Positions 47,345 to 54,656 of a DNA stretch of 64,000 bases are shown here, in pieces. The position numbers were made by a program, and so were the translations under genes. Below the pieces are notes generated by a model, which was not told where the DNA came from, searched no databases, and was given only the letters and a program-made list of their open reading frames with translations. The DNA lies in the NCBI RefSeq assembly GCF_900639985.1, contig NZ_CAAAIM010000005.1, positions 62,001-126,000 on the forward strand. The letters run 5' to 3'. This stretch comes from Legionella rowbothamii (GTDB lineage: Bacteria > Pseudomonadota > Gammaproteobacteria > Legionellales > Legionellaceae). Each line of letters opens with the position of its first letter. The stretch's first letter is position 1.

Positions 47345-48754
47345 ATGACTTGGATGGTCGCTGTTATTGGTTCTGTTGCTGGATTTTTATTTGGTTATGA
47401 TGAAGGAATTATTGCCGGGTCTTTAGAGTTAGTCAAAAATCATTTTGCATTAACGGCAACCGATATTGGTGTGATGGCGGCTGCTCTGCCTTTTGGGGCA
47501 TTAGTGGGTGCCATCCTGATTGGGATGGTTCTGGCTTCAAAAGGAGTTAAACGTTTTGGGCGTCGTACTCTCTTGTCTTTTTCGGGTGGTTTATTTTTTT
47601 GTGGGGCATTGGGTGCCGGCTTAGCCAGTTCAATTATGATATTGGAGCTGTCGCGATTAATTCTTGGCTTGGCGATTGGTGTTGCCTCTGTAATGGCACC
47701 TCTGTATTTAGCAGAAACCGCACCGTTAAAAAAACGAGGAGCTGTGGTTGCTATTTATCAATTGGCAATGACGATAGGGATTGTTTGCTCCTATTCAGTT
47801 AATTACCTATTAATGGAAAATCAAGCCTGGCGGCTTATGTTTGCTTCAAGCGCATTGCCAGCTTTAGTTTTGGGGGTAGGAATTTTATTCATGCCTGAAT
47901 CACCTCGGTGGTTGTGTAGTGTTGGCCGACGTGGTGCTGCAAACACCGCCTTAAAAAAATTACGTAAAGATCAGTTTATTGCACAAGAGTTGCATGATAT
48001 TGAAGCGACGCTGGCCCATGAGTCCAAACACGGGAGTTGGCGCTTGCTGTTTAAGAAGCCCCTCTTGTCGGTCCTCATGTTAGGTACACTATTATTTTGT
48101 TTGCAACAATTAAGTGGGATCAACGTAATTATTTATTTTGCACCAGAGATTTTTAAAAATCTGGGATTAAGCAGTACTTTGGGGCAAATATTAGCGACGA
48201 TGGGGATTGGTCTTGTTAATTTACTCGTTACCATATTAGCAATTCTTTGGGTTGATAAAATCGGGCGCCGTAAGCTATTGCTTCTGGGTTTTTTCGGAAC
48301 GGGGGCGAGTTTAGTTTCGTTAAGTCTGTTTTCATTGAATGAAGTGGCCTGGCTTCCTTATTTATCGATGATTTGCCTTACGGTCTATATTTTTTCATTT
48401 GCCATCAGCGTCGGGCCGATTCCTCATATTGCTATGGCAGAAATTTTCCCCTTACATGTTCGCGGAGCGGGTATGGGCTTATCCGCAATGAGTAATTGGA
48501 CGTTTAATACGGTGGTTATTTTTAGTTTTCCATTATTGGATAAAGCCTTAGGGATTGAGTTCACTTTTGCTTTATATGGCGCTATCTGCTTTTTGGGATT
48601 CATTTATAGCTATTTTTATATGCCTGAAACCAAAAATATAAGCTTGGAACAGATAGAAAACTATGTGATGGAAGGTAAGCCTTTGCGTTTTTTGGGAGTA
48701 GAAGAAACATCAGAGTGCGACGCAAAAGAGGCTTCAATGTTAGCGCCTAGCTAA
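47345..48754 (+). CDS. ywtG: MFS sugar porter
   Basis: A 469-residue, 12-helix major facilitator of the sugar porter family: GFLFGYDEGIIAGSL at helix one, RFGRRTLL and DKIGRRKLLLLG in the two interdomain loops, PESPRWL after helix six, and the terminal PETKNISLEQIE. It likely imports glucose or a related sugar by proton symport and feeds glk. A perfect AGGAGG precedes the ATG. In L. pneumophila the homologous position also holds a YwtG-like transporter. A hairpin with T-tract ends the operon. Confidence 0.95.
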   Translation: MTWMVAVIGSVAGFLFGYDEGIIAGSLELVKNHFALTATDIGVMAAALPFGALVGAILIGMVLASKGVKRFGRRTLLSFSGGLFFCGALGAGLASSIMILELSRLILGLAIGVASVMAPLYLAETAPLKKRGAVVAIYQLAMTIGIVCSYSVNYLLMENQAWRLMFASSALPALVLGVGILFMPESPRWLCSVGRRGAANTALKKLRKDQFIAQELHDIEATLAHESKHGSWRLLFKKPLLSVLMLGTLLFCLQQLSGINVIIYFAPEIFKNLGLSSTLGQILATMGIGLVNLLVTILAILWVDKIGRRKLLLLGFFGTGASLVSLSLFSLNEVAWLPYLSMICLTVYIFSFAISVGPIPHIAMAEIFPLHVRGAGMGLSAMSNWTFNTVVIFSFPLLDKALGIEFTFALYGAICFLGFIYSYFYMPETKNISLEQIENYVMEGKPLRFLGVEETSECDAKEASMLAPS

Positions 48755-48776
48755 CATAGTTTGCACCGCTCTTAAT

Positions 48777-48795
48777 GCTGGGCTTTCAGCCCAGC
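48777..48795 (+). terminator. Terminator of the Entner-Doudoroff operon
   Basis: Stem GCTGGGCT/AGCCCAGC with a short loop, some 20 bases after the transporter stop, followed by CTACTGTTTTTTATC with a six-T run. The best intrinsic-terminator candidate in the window. Confidence 0.7.
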
Positions 48796-48912
48796 CTACT
48801 GTTTTTTATCAGCACGACTTTGTGGATGAAGGGGATAGCTTTAAGTTCACTCCAAATTGATCCGCCGGCTCAAACGAAAAGTTTTCCATATTGGTGATGT
48901 AGGTAAATGTTT

Positions 48913-48933
48913 GCTGGGCCACAACAGCCCAGC
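48913..48933. terminator. GCTGGGC/GCCCAGC hairpin after the glucoamylase gene
   Basis: Seven-base stem with a seven-base loop, 19 bases beyond the stop of the minus-strand glucoamylase gene. T-tract is weak on both strands. Confidence 0.45.
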
Positions 48934-48951
48934 TTTGGTTTCGATAATAAT

Positions 48952-50232
48952 TTAGTGCAATTTAGCCGCTAGTTTATTTCTTACCTCTAGAGCATGAAGA
49001 ATCGATACATAACTCCAGGTTAATGATTTGGCTCCTTGTTGAACTCCAGTATTTAAATTAACTTGTTCTGCTAAATTCATGTCAGGCGCATATTTTTTGA
49101 CAAGCTCTAAATAGGCATCGCCTGTTTCAATGTATTTTTTCATCAACGCGTGCTGGTTTTGTTTCGCAGATAACATATCCGCCAAGGTATAATAATACTC
49201 AGCCATGGTGGCAGTTAAAATAAACCAGGGATTGCCTTGGCTATTAGTTTGATAGCCATCATAAGTATCGCCAGGATAACGACCGAACAAAATAGCCCCT
49301 GAATTATTCTCATTGATAGGGAACATTTGGTTAAATTGTTTATGCAAGGCATTAATGGTTTTTTCAACATAAATGCTGTTAGGAGCTAGGAGTCCTCGTT
49401 GTGGGTTAAATAATACACCCAAGATTACAGCTGAATCCAGCTCCAAAGTTTTTTGCGGGCCTAAATGAGGCGGAAGAGTGGCTTGAATAAGTTGATTTTT
49501 TTGATCCAGATGTTGGAACAAACGATAGTCCATCAATCGAGCCTGTTGTTCATAATAAATAGCAGCACGCTCATCATTCATACGGCGAGCAAGGGCGGCG
49601 CCATCAAGCAAGGCTTTTTGCTGTACCATGGTGGTGAAAAAATGATTGCCATAAACCTCTTCCCAAAGGTCAAAGTTTTCATCAGTCCAGTGATGGGCTA
49701 TGTATTCCAAGTCTAACTTAATCACGCTCATTCCGCGTGGTTCCATGCTGGTGTTATACAAATACGTTTGCACGTATTCTCTTTCATTTTGATTTAATAA
49801 TTGTTGGGCAAAACGAATTAATGCAGTTGCCCTTATTGCAGGCCCATCATTTTGCGGTCTACCCCAAGCGCCATCAAAGGGATAACCGTTAATGTAGAAC
49901 TTAGGCTCCCCTAAAATATCTTGTCCAGGTAGGGGATCGTTTTGGTGCTGGATCATGCGCGTCCATGAAACATAATGAAATAGACGCTCTTTATTTGCCG
50001 CAGAGTGATTTTCCTCATACCAGCTTTCAATTAAGTTCATAGCAATGGCTGAATCGCGGACCCAGTCATAATAATAGTTGGGATTTTGTTGTGAGGGTGA
50101 GGCGACAATTGCGCCATTAGGATGAATGTTTGCCAAAAAGTTTGCTTTTAATTTACTAACCTCTTCCGGGCTAAATACCGCGCCAATTGCTTGTGTAGCG
50201 ATAAATAACCATAAAATAAATATCCGTTTCAC
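48952..50232 (-). CDS. gamA: Exported GH15 glucoamylase
   Basis: A 426-residue enzyme starting at a GTG (50232) seven bases after a perfect AGGAGG at 50239-50244; the longer frame from 50328 is rejected. Signal peptide: KRIFILWLFIATQAIGA. GH15 features include YYYDWVRDSAIAMNL, WGRPQNDGPAIRATAL, the catalytic acid in DLWEEVYGNHFFT, and LTWSYVSILHALE near the end. It lacks a starch-binding domain. It should release glucose from starch or glycogen outside the cell, feeding the convergent sugar transport and Entner-Doudoroff genes. Position and family match the L. pneumophila secreted glucoamylase GamA. Confidence 0.94.
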   Translation of the reverse strand: MKRIFILWLFIATQAIGAVFSPEEVSKLKANFLANIHPNGAIVASPSQQNPNYYYDWVRDSAIAMNLIESWYEENHSAANKERLFHYVSWTRMIQHQNDPLPGQDILGEPKFYINGYPFDGAWGRPQNDGPAIRATALIRFAQQLLNQNEREYVQTYLYNTSMEPRGMSVIKLDLEYIAHHWTDENFDLWEEVYGNHFFTTMVQQKALLDGAALARRMNDERAAIYYEQQARLMDYRLFQHLDQKNQLIQATLPPHLGPQKTLELDSAVILGVLFNPQRGLLAPNSIYVEKTINALHKQFNQMFPINENNSGAILFGRYPGDTYDGYQTNSQGNPWFILTATMAEYYYTLADMLSAKQNQHALMKKYIETGDAYLELVKKYAPDMNLAEQVNLNTGVQQGAKSLTWSYVSILHALEVRNKLAAKLH

Positions 50233-50421
50233 TCTAATCCTCCTGATAAAAAATAAATTTAAAAGTGTAATTTTCGCCATAGTACATGAAAATTTCGATG
50301 TGGAGTAGTGGGTAATGGGGCTGTTCAAGAAGGAGTTAGTTGCAGGCTGCTAGGATTGGCTAAGCATAGTGATTTGTAAGGAAAACCTGGTTGTAAGCAA
50401 CCAGGTTACAGCGAGGACTTT

Positions 50422-51411
50422 TTACTTAGAAACAATATCCGCAATTGCTTTTACCCATAGGGGATGTTCATTTAAACAGGGCACTACAATTAATTCTGTT
50501 CCACCTAAAGCGAGCCATTGTTCTTTGGCACGGATGCTTATTTCTTCTAATGTTTCTAGACAGTCAGCGACAAAGGAAGGGCAGGCGATCACTAATTTTT
50601 TAATTCCTTGGGACGCTAGTCGGTTGAGTATTTCATCAGTATACGGTTTTATCCAGGGTGTTCTACCTAAGCGAGACTGGAATGCTGTACTGTATTGTTG
50701 CTCTGATAATTGCAGCTCTTTGGCTAATAAGCGACTGCTTTGGTGGCATTGAGCTTTATAACAACCTTGGTTTTGTTCTGAAAGCGCTGGGCAGATATCA
50801 TTACAGACTGATTTGCAGTCATTTTTAGTAATTTGGCGCTCAGGAATTCCATGATAGCTAAAAAGAATATGCTCATATTCATTAACCTGTTCTTTAATCA
50901 CCGCAGTTTGCGCTTTGATATAAGCTGGGTGTTGAAAAAAATCACGGATTACGGTTATTGACGGAATTAGGTCCCAGGAACTAATAACCTTCAGTGCTTC
51001 CTCAATAGAAGAGCCTGTAGCAGCTGAAGAATATTGCGGATATAAAGGTAAAATAGTAATAGATTCGCAATGCTTGAGCTGATTTAACTGTTCTGCAATT
51101 GAAGGGTCGCCATAACGCATCCCCAAAATTACTTCATACTTAGAGCCTAATTCTTGTTGAACGTGAGTTAGTAAGTTTTGGCTGTGCCATAGCAGTGGGG
51201 AGCCTTGTTCGGTCCAAATTGTTTGATAGGCATGGGCGGAGCGTTTTGCTCGAAAGGGTAGTATAAGTACATACACCAAGAGATAACGAAGCAGCGCAGG
51301 TAAATCAATAACACGTTTGTCTGTTAAAAATGCGCGTAAATAACGGCGAACGGCAGGGACAGTCGGGGATTTAGGAGTCCCTAGATTAATAAGTAATAAA
51401 CCACGTCTCAT
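50422..51411 (-). CDS. hemH: Ferrochelatase
   Basis: A 329-residue HemH that inserts iron into protoporphyrin IX. INLGTPKSPTVPAVRRYLRAFL opens the protein (segments INLGTPKSP and RRYLRAFLTD), LFSYHGIPERQI carries the catalytic histidine, and QSRLGRTPWIKPYTDEIL and CPSFVADCLETLEEI follow. Length is usual. No strong ribosome-binding site; an AAGG lies 13 bases upstream of the ATG. Confidence 0.97.
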   Translation of the reverse strand: MRRGLLLINLGTPKSPTVPAVRRYLRAFLTDKRVIDLPALLRYLLVYVLILPFRAKRSAHAYQTIWTEQGSPLLWHSQNLLTHVQQELGSKYEVILGMRYGDPSIAEQLNQLKHCESITILPLYPQYSSAATGSSIEEALKVISSWDLIPSITVIRDFFQHPAYIKAQTAVIKEQVNEYEHILFSYHGIPERQITKNDCKSVCNDICPALSEQNQGCYKAQCHQSSRLLAKELQLSEQQYSTAFQSRLGRTPWIKPYTDEILNRLASQGIKKLVIACPSFVADCLETLEEISIRAKEQWLALGGTELIVVPCLNEHPLWVKAIADIVSK

Positions 51412-51597
51412 TAGACAATACTGACCTTAGTAAAATTAAGGGCATCATACCTGAAGATGGCTCTGAATTCAGTAATTGGGATAAATTTAGTTGGAGCGGA
51501 GCGGCATTATTAATTAACATGAGTTTGGCATACAAGTCACATAAAGGACTTTTATGACGCGAAACGATGTTAGGCAATTACAACGCCGCTGTACTGA

Positions 51598-51828
51598 TTA
51601 GGCCATTTCTAGGTCGGCAGCTTCAGTGACTACAAACACATTTGCTGCATGAAGACCTTTATCGCCTTGTCCCACCTCATAGGTAACTACCTGTCCAGGG
51701 ACCAATGTTTTATAGCCAGTGCCATGAATTGATGAAAAGTGAACAAAAATATCATCGCCACCTTGTTCTGGAATAATAAATCCCCATCCTTTGGCATTAT
51801 TAAACCATTTAACTTCGCCCCTAGCCAT
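51598..51828 (-). CDS. Cold-shock domain protein (CspA family)
   Basis: A 76-residue single cold-shock domain. GEVKWFNNAKGWGFI (RNP1 with W in place of the common F/Y) and DDIFVHFSSI (RNP2) are intact. It binds single-stranded RNA or DNA. The ATG at 51828 has AAGGAGAA at ideal spacing; a longer frame from 51879 has no such site. The C-terminus has an extra ADLEMA tail. Confidence 0.95.
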   Translation of the reverse strand: MARGEVKWFNNAKGWGFIIPEQGGDDIFVHFSSIHGTGYKTLVPGQVVTYEVGQGDKGLHAANVFVVTEAADLEMA

Positions 51829-52062
51829 ATCAAATTCTCCTTTTACTCTAGTTCTTAATTGCTGCAATATATTGAGCAATTGTATTCCTTTATCCTTAAA
51901 TGAAACCTAATTGTGTAATTAGGTACTTTTACCATAACGTAAAATGCACCTACTACTCAATAGAATTTTCGGTGTACAGGAGAAATTTTTTAAAATGTGC
52001 ACTGAACTAAGTTATTTGAAGACAGTTTGTATATTTTAGTAATAACTAATCGACCGTGCATC

Positions 52063-52206
52063 ATGTCACAAGTGCAATCATCAACGAGCTTGCAGCAGAG
52101 CTCTTGGCACACAAAAATCATTCAAGAGTACTTGACAGGATTGCACTCTTCCTCTGAAATAGAATCAGAGCAAGAAGAGCTTAGGGTAATAAAATTTAGT
52201 GGGTAA
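52063..52206 (+). CDS. Possible 47-residue small protein
   Basis: An ATG-to-TAA frame translating to a polar peptide starting MSQVQSSTSLQQSSWHTKII, with an acidic end (EIESEQEELRV). It has no visible ribosome-binding site and no recognisable family. It is listed because its position just before the PmrA-type box and icmT is of interest and its composition is protein-like. It may be noise. Confidence 0.25.
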   Translation: MSQVQSSTSLQQSSWHTKIIQEYLTGLHSSSEIESEQEELRVIKFSG

Positions 52207-52252
52207 TTCTGCCTTTCTCATTCCTGCTGTAATGAGTTTTGAACAAAGGGTT

Positions 52253-52272
52253 CTTAATAATTTCTTAATCTA
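52253..52272 (+). promoter_or_regulatory. Tandem PmrA-type box before the small gene and icmT
   Basis: CTTAATAAT-TT-CTTAATCTA: two direct cTTAATatT half-sites 11 bases apart (8 of 9 and 7 of 9 matches), the arrangement known for PmrA-activated effector promoters in Legionella. TATATG at 52291-52296 could be the -10 element, 18 bases downstream of the box. Confidence 0.6.
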
Positions 52273-52316
52273 TTTGTGTTATCTTTGAAGTATATGTGTC
52301 GCAAGAGGAGTTTCAT

Positions 52317-52529
52317 ATGAGCAGCCATGCTACAATATTAGGACGATTAGCCCTATCTACCGCTATTAAGCCGCGGCACGCCGAACAAGCAGAAGTTGAG
52401 TCTGAACTGCAACGCTATGATACGCCCCAATTAACACCTTCAGCTACACTTGAGACTGATATGAAAAATGTATTAATGAATGCTCTAGGTGGCCCATCTA
52501 AAAAATTAACTCCCATGGATAAGTGCTAA
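52317..52529 (+). CDS. Small protein upstream of icmT, IcmS-like C-terminus
   Basis: A 70-residue protein; the ATG at 52317 has AGAGGAG six bases before it. It has no signal peptide or membrane segment. The N-terminal two thirds (MSSHATILGRLALSTAIKPR region) is unrecognised. The C-terminus LGGPSKKLTPMDKC resembles the IcmS C-terminus encoded 700 bases downstream (QGGPSKDYTPLDEL), with TD and N also shared just before. A PmrA-type box precedes it. In L. pneumophila a PmrA-controlled effector gene (ceg15) lies close to icmT; I cannot say this is its homologue. It could be a small Dot/Icm substrate or a partner of the IcmS/IcmW/DotL complex. Confidence 0.7.
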   Translation: MSSHATILGRLALSTAIKPRHAEQAEVESELQRYDTPQLTPSATLETDMKNVLMNALGGPSKKLTPMDKC

Positions 52530-52610
52530 GAAAGACAATCGAGGTTTGTTTTCATCGCATTTATAGAAATCAAGTCGCGCAAAAACTAGCATTTTGAAGC
52601 GTCTTAGGTA

Positions 52611-52616
52611 TATACT
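52611..52616 (+). promoter_or_regulatory. TATACT element before icmT
   Basis: TATACT within GTATATACTT, 37 bases before the icmT ATG. The same ten bases occur before icmP (54616-54625). A TATACT element is known to be needed for several Legionella icm promoters. Confidence 0.5.
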
Positions 52617-52653
52617 TTTTCCATAGATAATTATTTTTTTGAGGTATAAGTAT

Positions 52654-52917
52654 ATGGCTGCTGGGGGCTTTGCTGAGACAGCGCACTGGAGGGATTCTGC
52701 GCGTAGTGCTCGTTTCTTTCTGGTGGATGCACGTGCTGCGTTTCCTTTATTTATATTTCTAATGCATATTCGAGTTTGGACAGGGGTTATTGTACTTATT
52801 TCCGCAATTTTTTTTGGTATCATCGAACATTATGGCTTTACTGTGCCAGTATTTTTACGCTGGATAAGAGGCTTCCTAGCTGGGAGTTTTAAGTCTGCAC
52901 AACCATGGTGGCGATGA
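52654..52917 (+). CDS. icmT: Dot/Icm protein IcmT
   Basis: An 87-residue inner membrane protein, matching the known size of about 86. Two membrane segments are evident (AAFPLFIFLMHIR and TGVIVLISAIFFGII), preceded by HWRDSARSARFFLVDARAAF, which is characteristic. The ATG at 52654 has GAGG ten bases upstream; a TTG at 52639 would add five residues. IcmT is part of the type IVB system and in L. pneumophila is linked to pore formation and exit. icmS begins three bases after the stop. Confidence 0.95.
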   Translation: MAAGGFAETAHWRDSARSARFFLVDARAAFPLFIFLMHIRVWTGVIVLISAIFFGIIEHYGFTVPVFLRWIRGFLAGSFKSAQPWWR

Positions 52918-52920
52918 TAA

Positions 52921-53265
52921 ATGGAACGAACGATTAGTCAATGCATGGGCATTATTGCTGCAAGTATGAATGCTAAGTTTTATTTGAATGACCGATTTGT
53001 AAGTTATGATGAAGTGTTCGCTGAGACAGGTTTATTACCTGCAATTGCCAAACGAGCTGATCAATTATGTTCTTTATGCTTGGGTTATGGCTTGGGGGCA
53101 ACATTTGATGAATCAGAAGGCGCTTTATTAGGGTTGCGTGTGGTCTTTGACGAAGTGACGCCTAATGTTTTGCGTTTGTTGTGTATGACTGATGTAGTAA
53201 ATGAATTAATTCAAGGTGGTCCAAGTAAAGACTATACCCCCTTGGATGAGTTAATGTATGACTAA
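52921..53265 (+). CDS. icmS: Dot/Icm chaperone IcmS
   Basis: A 114-residue acidic cytoplasmic protein of the known IcmS length. It pairs with IcmW to form an adaptor that brings many effectors to the DotL coupling protein. MERTISQCMGIIAASMNAKF and ALLGLRVVFDEVTPNVLRLL are recognisable. It ends GGPSKDYTPLDELMYD, a motif echoed in the small protein before icmT. It is co-transcribed with icmT and separated by about 120 bases from the icmR-position gene. Confidence 0.95.
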   Translation: MERTISQCMGIIAASMNAKFYLNDRFVSYDEVFAETGLLPAIAKRADQLCSLCLGYGLGATFDESEGALLGLRVVFDEVTPNVLRLLCMTDVVNELIQGGPSKDYTPLDELMYD

Positions 53266-53287
53266 GCGTGTCATTTTTAAGTGAATT

Positions 53288-53307
53288 GTAAAGAATTCGA
53301 AAGTAAA
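53288..53307 (+). promoter_or_regulatory. GTAAA direct repeat before the icmR-position gene
   Basis: GTAAA at 53288-53292 and 53303-53307 (10-base gap), just upstream of a -10-like TATAAT at 53327-53332. CpxR sites are GTAAA direct repeats, usually with a shorter gap near 5 bases, and icmR of L. pneumophila is a known CpxR target, so this is a plausible but imperfect site. Confidence 0.4.
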
Positions 53308-53383
53308 TTGAAATTTGGGTTCACTTTATAATTTGTTTTGTTAGACTCAGGTTATAGGTATAAGTTTTTTGAGGAGCAGTAAT

Positions 53384-53731
53384 ATGGCAGCGTTAGATAA
53401 ATATAGAATTACTCTTTTCCAAACTAGCGGTGTGACTCCTGCTAATGGATTGGCTTCTGTAAGTGCAATGGTTCCAATGACACCTGAAGATGCGCATCGA
53501 ATAGTAGTTTATCCAGTACATACTGCAAAGACCCAGACAGAAAAGGCTGCACACGTTCGATCAGATTTTGAACCCAATCAAAAGGCTGCTGAAATTTTAA
53601 ATACCTGTTATAACCGAGTAAACGCTGTTGTGAATAATAAATATGCAGCTGAAGAAAACATCACCGCGGAACAGGAATACACAACTGAGCCAGATGAAGC
53701 AGTAGTGTCAACTCCTTCTTACAGAGGATAA
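53384..53731 (+). CDS. icmR: IcmR functional homologue (FIR family)
   Basis: A 115-residue protein in the icmR slot between icmS and icmQ. FIR genes hold this place in all Legionella species but have almost no sequence similarity between species; all bind IcmQ and control its membrane insertion. Here the N-terminal part (MAALDKYRITLFQTSGVTPAN) is followed by a helical segment (NQKAAEILNTCYNRVNAVV, about 66-84), the likely IcmQ-binding helix, and an acidic tail. The ATG at 53384 has GAGGAG upstream. Assignment is from position and size, not from sequence similarity. Confidence 0.8.
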   Translation: MAALDKYRITLFQTSGVTPANGLASVSAMVPMTPEDAHRIVVYPVHTAKTQTEKAAHVRSDFEPNQKAAEILNTCYNRVNAVVNNKYAAEENITAEQEYTTEPDEAVVSTPSYRG

Positions 53732-53794
53732 TAAATTATTGTTCGTGACTTAATTCGAGAGGGTATCCCTCTCATTAGATAGAGTTTTGGTGTT

Positions 53795-54376
53795 ATGAAA
53801 GAGATACTCTCAGATCAACAAAATGACGCGATTCTCCAGGCGTTAGACGAGGCGATTAACAATGGCCCCTGGGAGGAGTCTAATTTCCTGCGCGCCATTG
53901 GTAAAAATTTAAATGACATCCGTGAAAATTTTGTGAACCAGCTTGGTACGCGAACTAAGGCGCAAATTCACGCTGAAACCCAATTAGCAAATCGCATGGC
54001 GCTAAGAAGTGGACAGCAAGAAGTGTTTGTATCACTTTATTCGGCGGATGGTTCAAACATTCAGTCTTGGGAGCGGATTGTTGCTAATTTACCACGACAA
54101 ATGATCTCGCGCCCTATCTATGCCTCTGAAGAACATGTTAAAGCAATAATAAAAACTAAAGAAAACAAGATCAATGAGGCTTATTTAGGTATTTTTATTA
54201 ATCAAAGCGGCATCATTGCTCTTCCTCCTGATAAAGCCTTATCTGATAAGTTAGGTAATTTTTTACTTACTTTGAAGGATAGAACCTTAGATTTAGATAA
54301 TATCAGTCGTTTTGTGCATGTGTCAGGTGTTTATCACTATGATCGTGGTCGTTTACACAAAGAAACATCTGTTTAA
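53795..54376 (+). CDS. icmQ: Dot/Icm protein IcmQ
   Basis: A 193-residue protein, matching IcmQ length (about 191). The N-terminal helices (QQNDAILQALDEAINNGPWE and NFLRAIGKNLNDIRENFV) are the IcmR- and membrane-binding part; the C-terminal domain with EEHVKAIIKTKENKINEAYL resembles the NAD-binding region described for IcmQ. It inserts into membranes and is held in check by the icmR product encoded just before. A palindromic element and a promoter-like TATACT follow before icmP. Confidence 0.94.
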   Translation: MKEILSDQQNDAILQALDEAINNGPWEESNFLRAIGKNLNDIRENFVNQLGTRTKAQIHAETQLANRMALRSGQQEVFVSLYSADGSNIQSWERIVANLPRQMISRPIYASEEHVKAIIKTKENKINEAYLGIFINQSGIIALPPDKALSDKLGNFLLTLKDRTLDLDNISRFVHVSGVYHYDRGRLHKETSV

Positions 54377-54427
54377 GTAACGGGTCTGCATATCGCGCTG
54401 TTGAGCGACTTCCTCATTTTGATAATG

Positions 54428-54513
54428 TGTCATTCTCGCATAGCCGGAATCCATCGTTTAAGTTAGTCTATCACTTTGTTGAAAAATGGCTTCTCGTCTA
54501 TGCGGGAATGACA
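54428..54513. repeat. REP-like palindromic element between icmQ and icmP
   Basis: Arms TGTCATTCTCGCATAG (54428-54443) and CTATGCGGGAATGACA (54498-54513) are inverted with one G-T pair. Inner bases include CCGGAATCCATC, typical of GTCATTCC/GGAATCC dispersed repeats. The next 60 bases (GAACGAAGTGTAATCTGG, 54547-54564) look like part of a second repeat type. No gene fits in the 280-base gap. Confidence 0.6.
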
Positions 54514-54618
54514 GCATTTTTTCCCTCACCGAGGAGGGCTCGTTCTGAACGAAGTGTAATCTGGGTTTTGATGCATAATTTCCCCTTGAATTTCTCGCAA
54601 AAATGCCTCAGAGCAGTA

Positions 54619-54624
54619 TATACT
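54619..54624 (+). promoter_or_regulatory. TATACT element before icmP
   Basis: TATACT in the ten-base context GTATATACTT that also occurs before icmT, 33 bases upstream of the icmP ATG. Placed just after the REP-like element, it probably starts a separate icmPO transcript. Confidence 0.5.
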
Positions 54625-54656
54625 TGAATTAATGAAACTAAGATAAGAGCGTATTA

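Larger units (their letters stand above)
51829..52316. other. AT-rich interval before the Dot/Icm cluster
   Basis: About 490 bases between divergent csp and the small gene at 52317. It presumably holds the csp leader and promoter on the minus strand. On the plus strand there is one 47-codon frame (52063-52206) and a tandem PmrA-type box at 52253-52272. No RNA gene was recognised. Confidence 0.55.

Noticed and set aside
50369..50752. 127-codon plus-strand frame over hemH
   Set aside because: Antisense shadow of the ferrochelatase gene.
51386..51577. 63-codon minus-strand frame between hemH and csp
   Set aside because: Overlaps the hemH start and has no good start site; probably untranslated leader.
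54427..54627. 66-codon frame between icmQ and icmP
   Set aside because: It is read through a REP-like palindrome; not protein-like.
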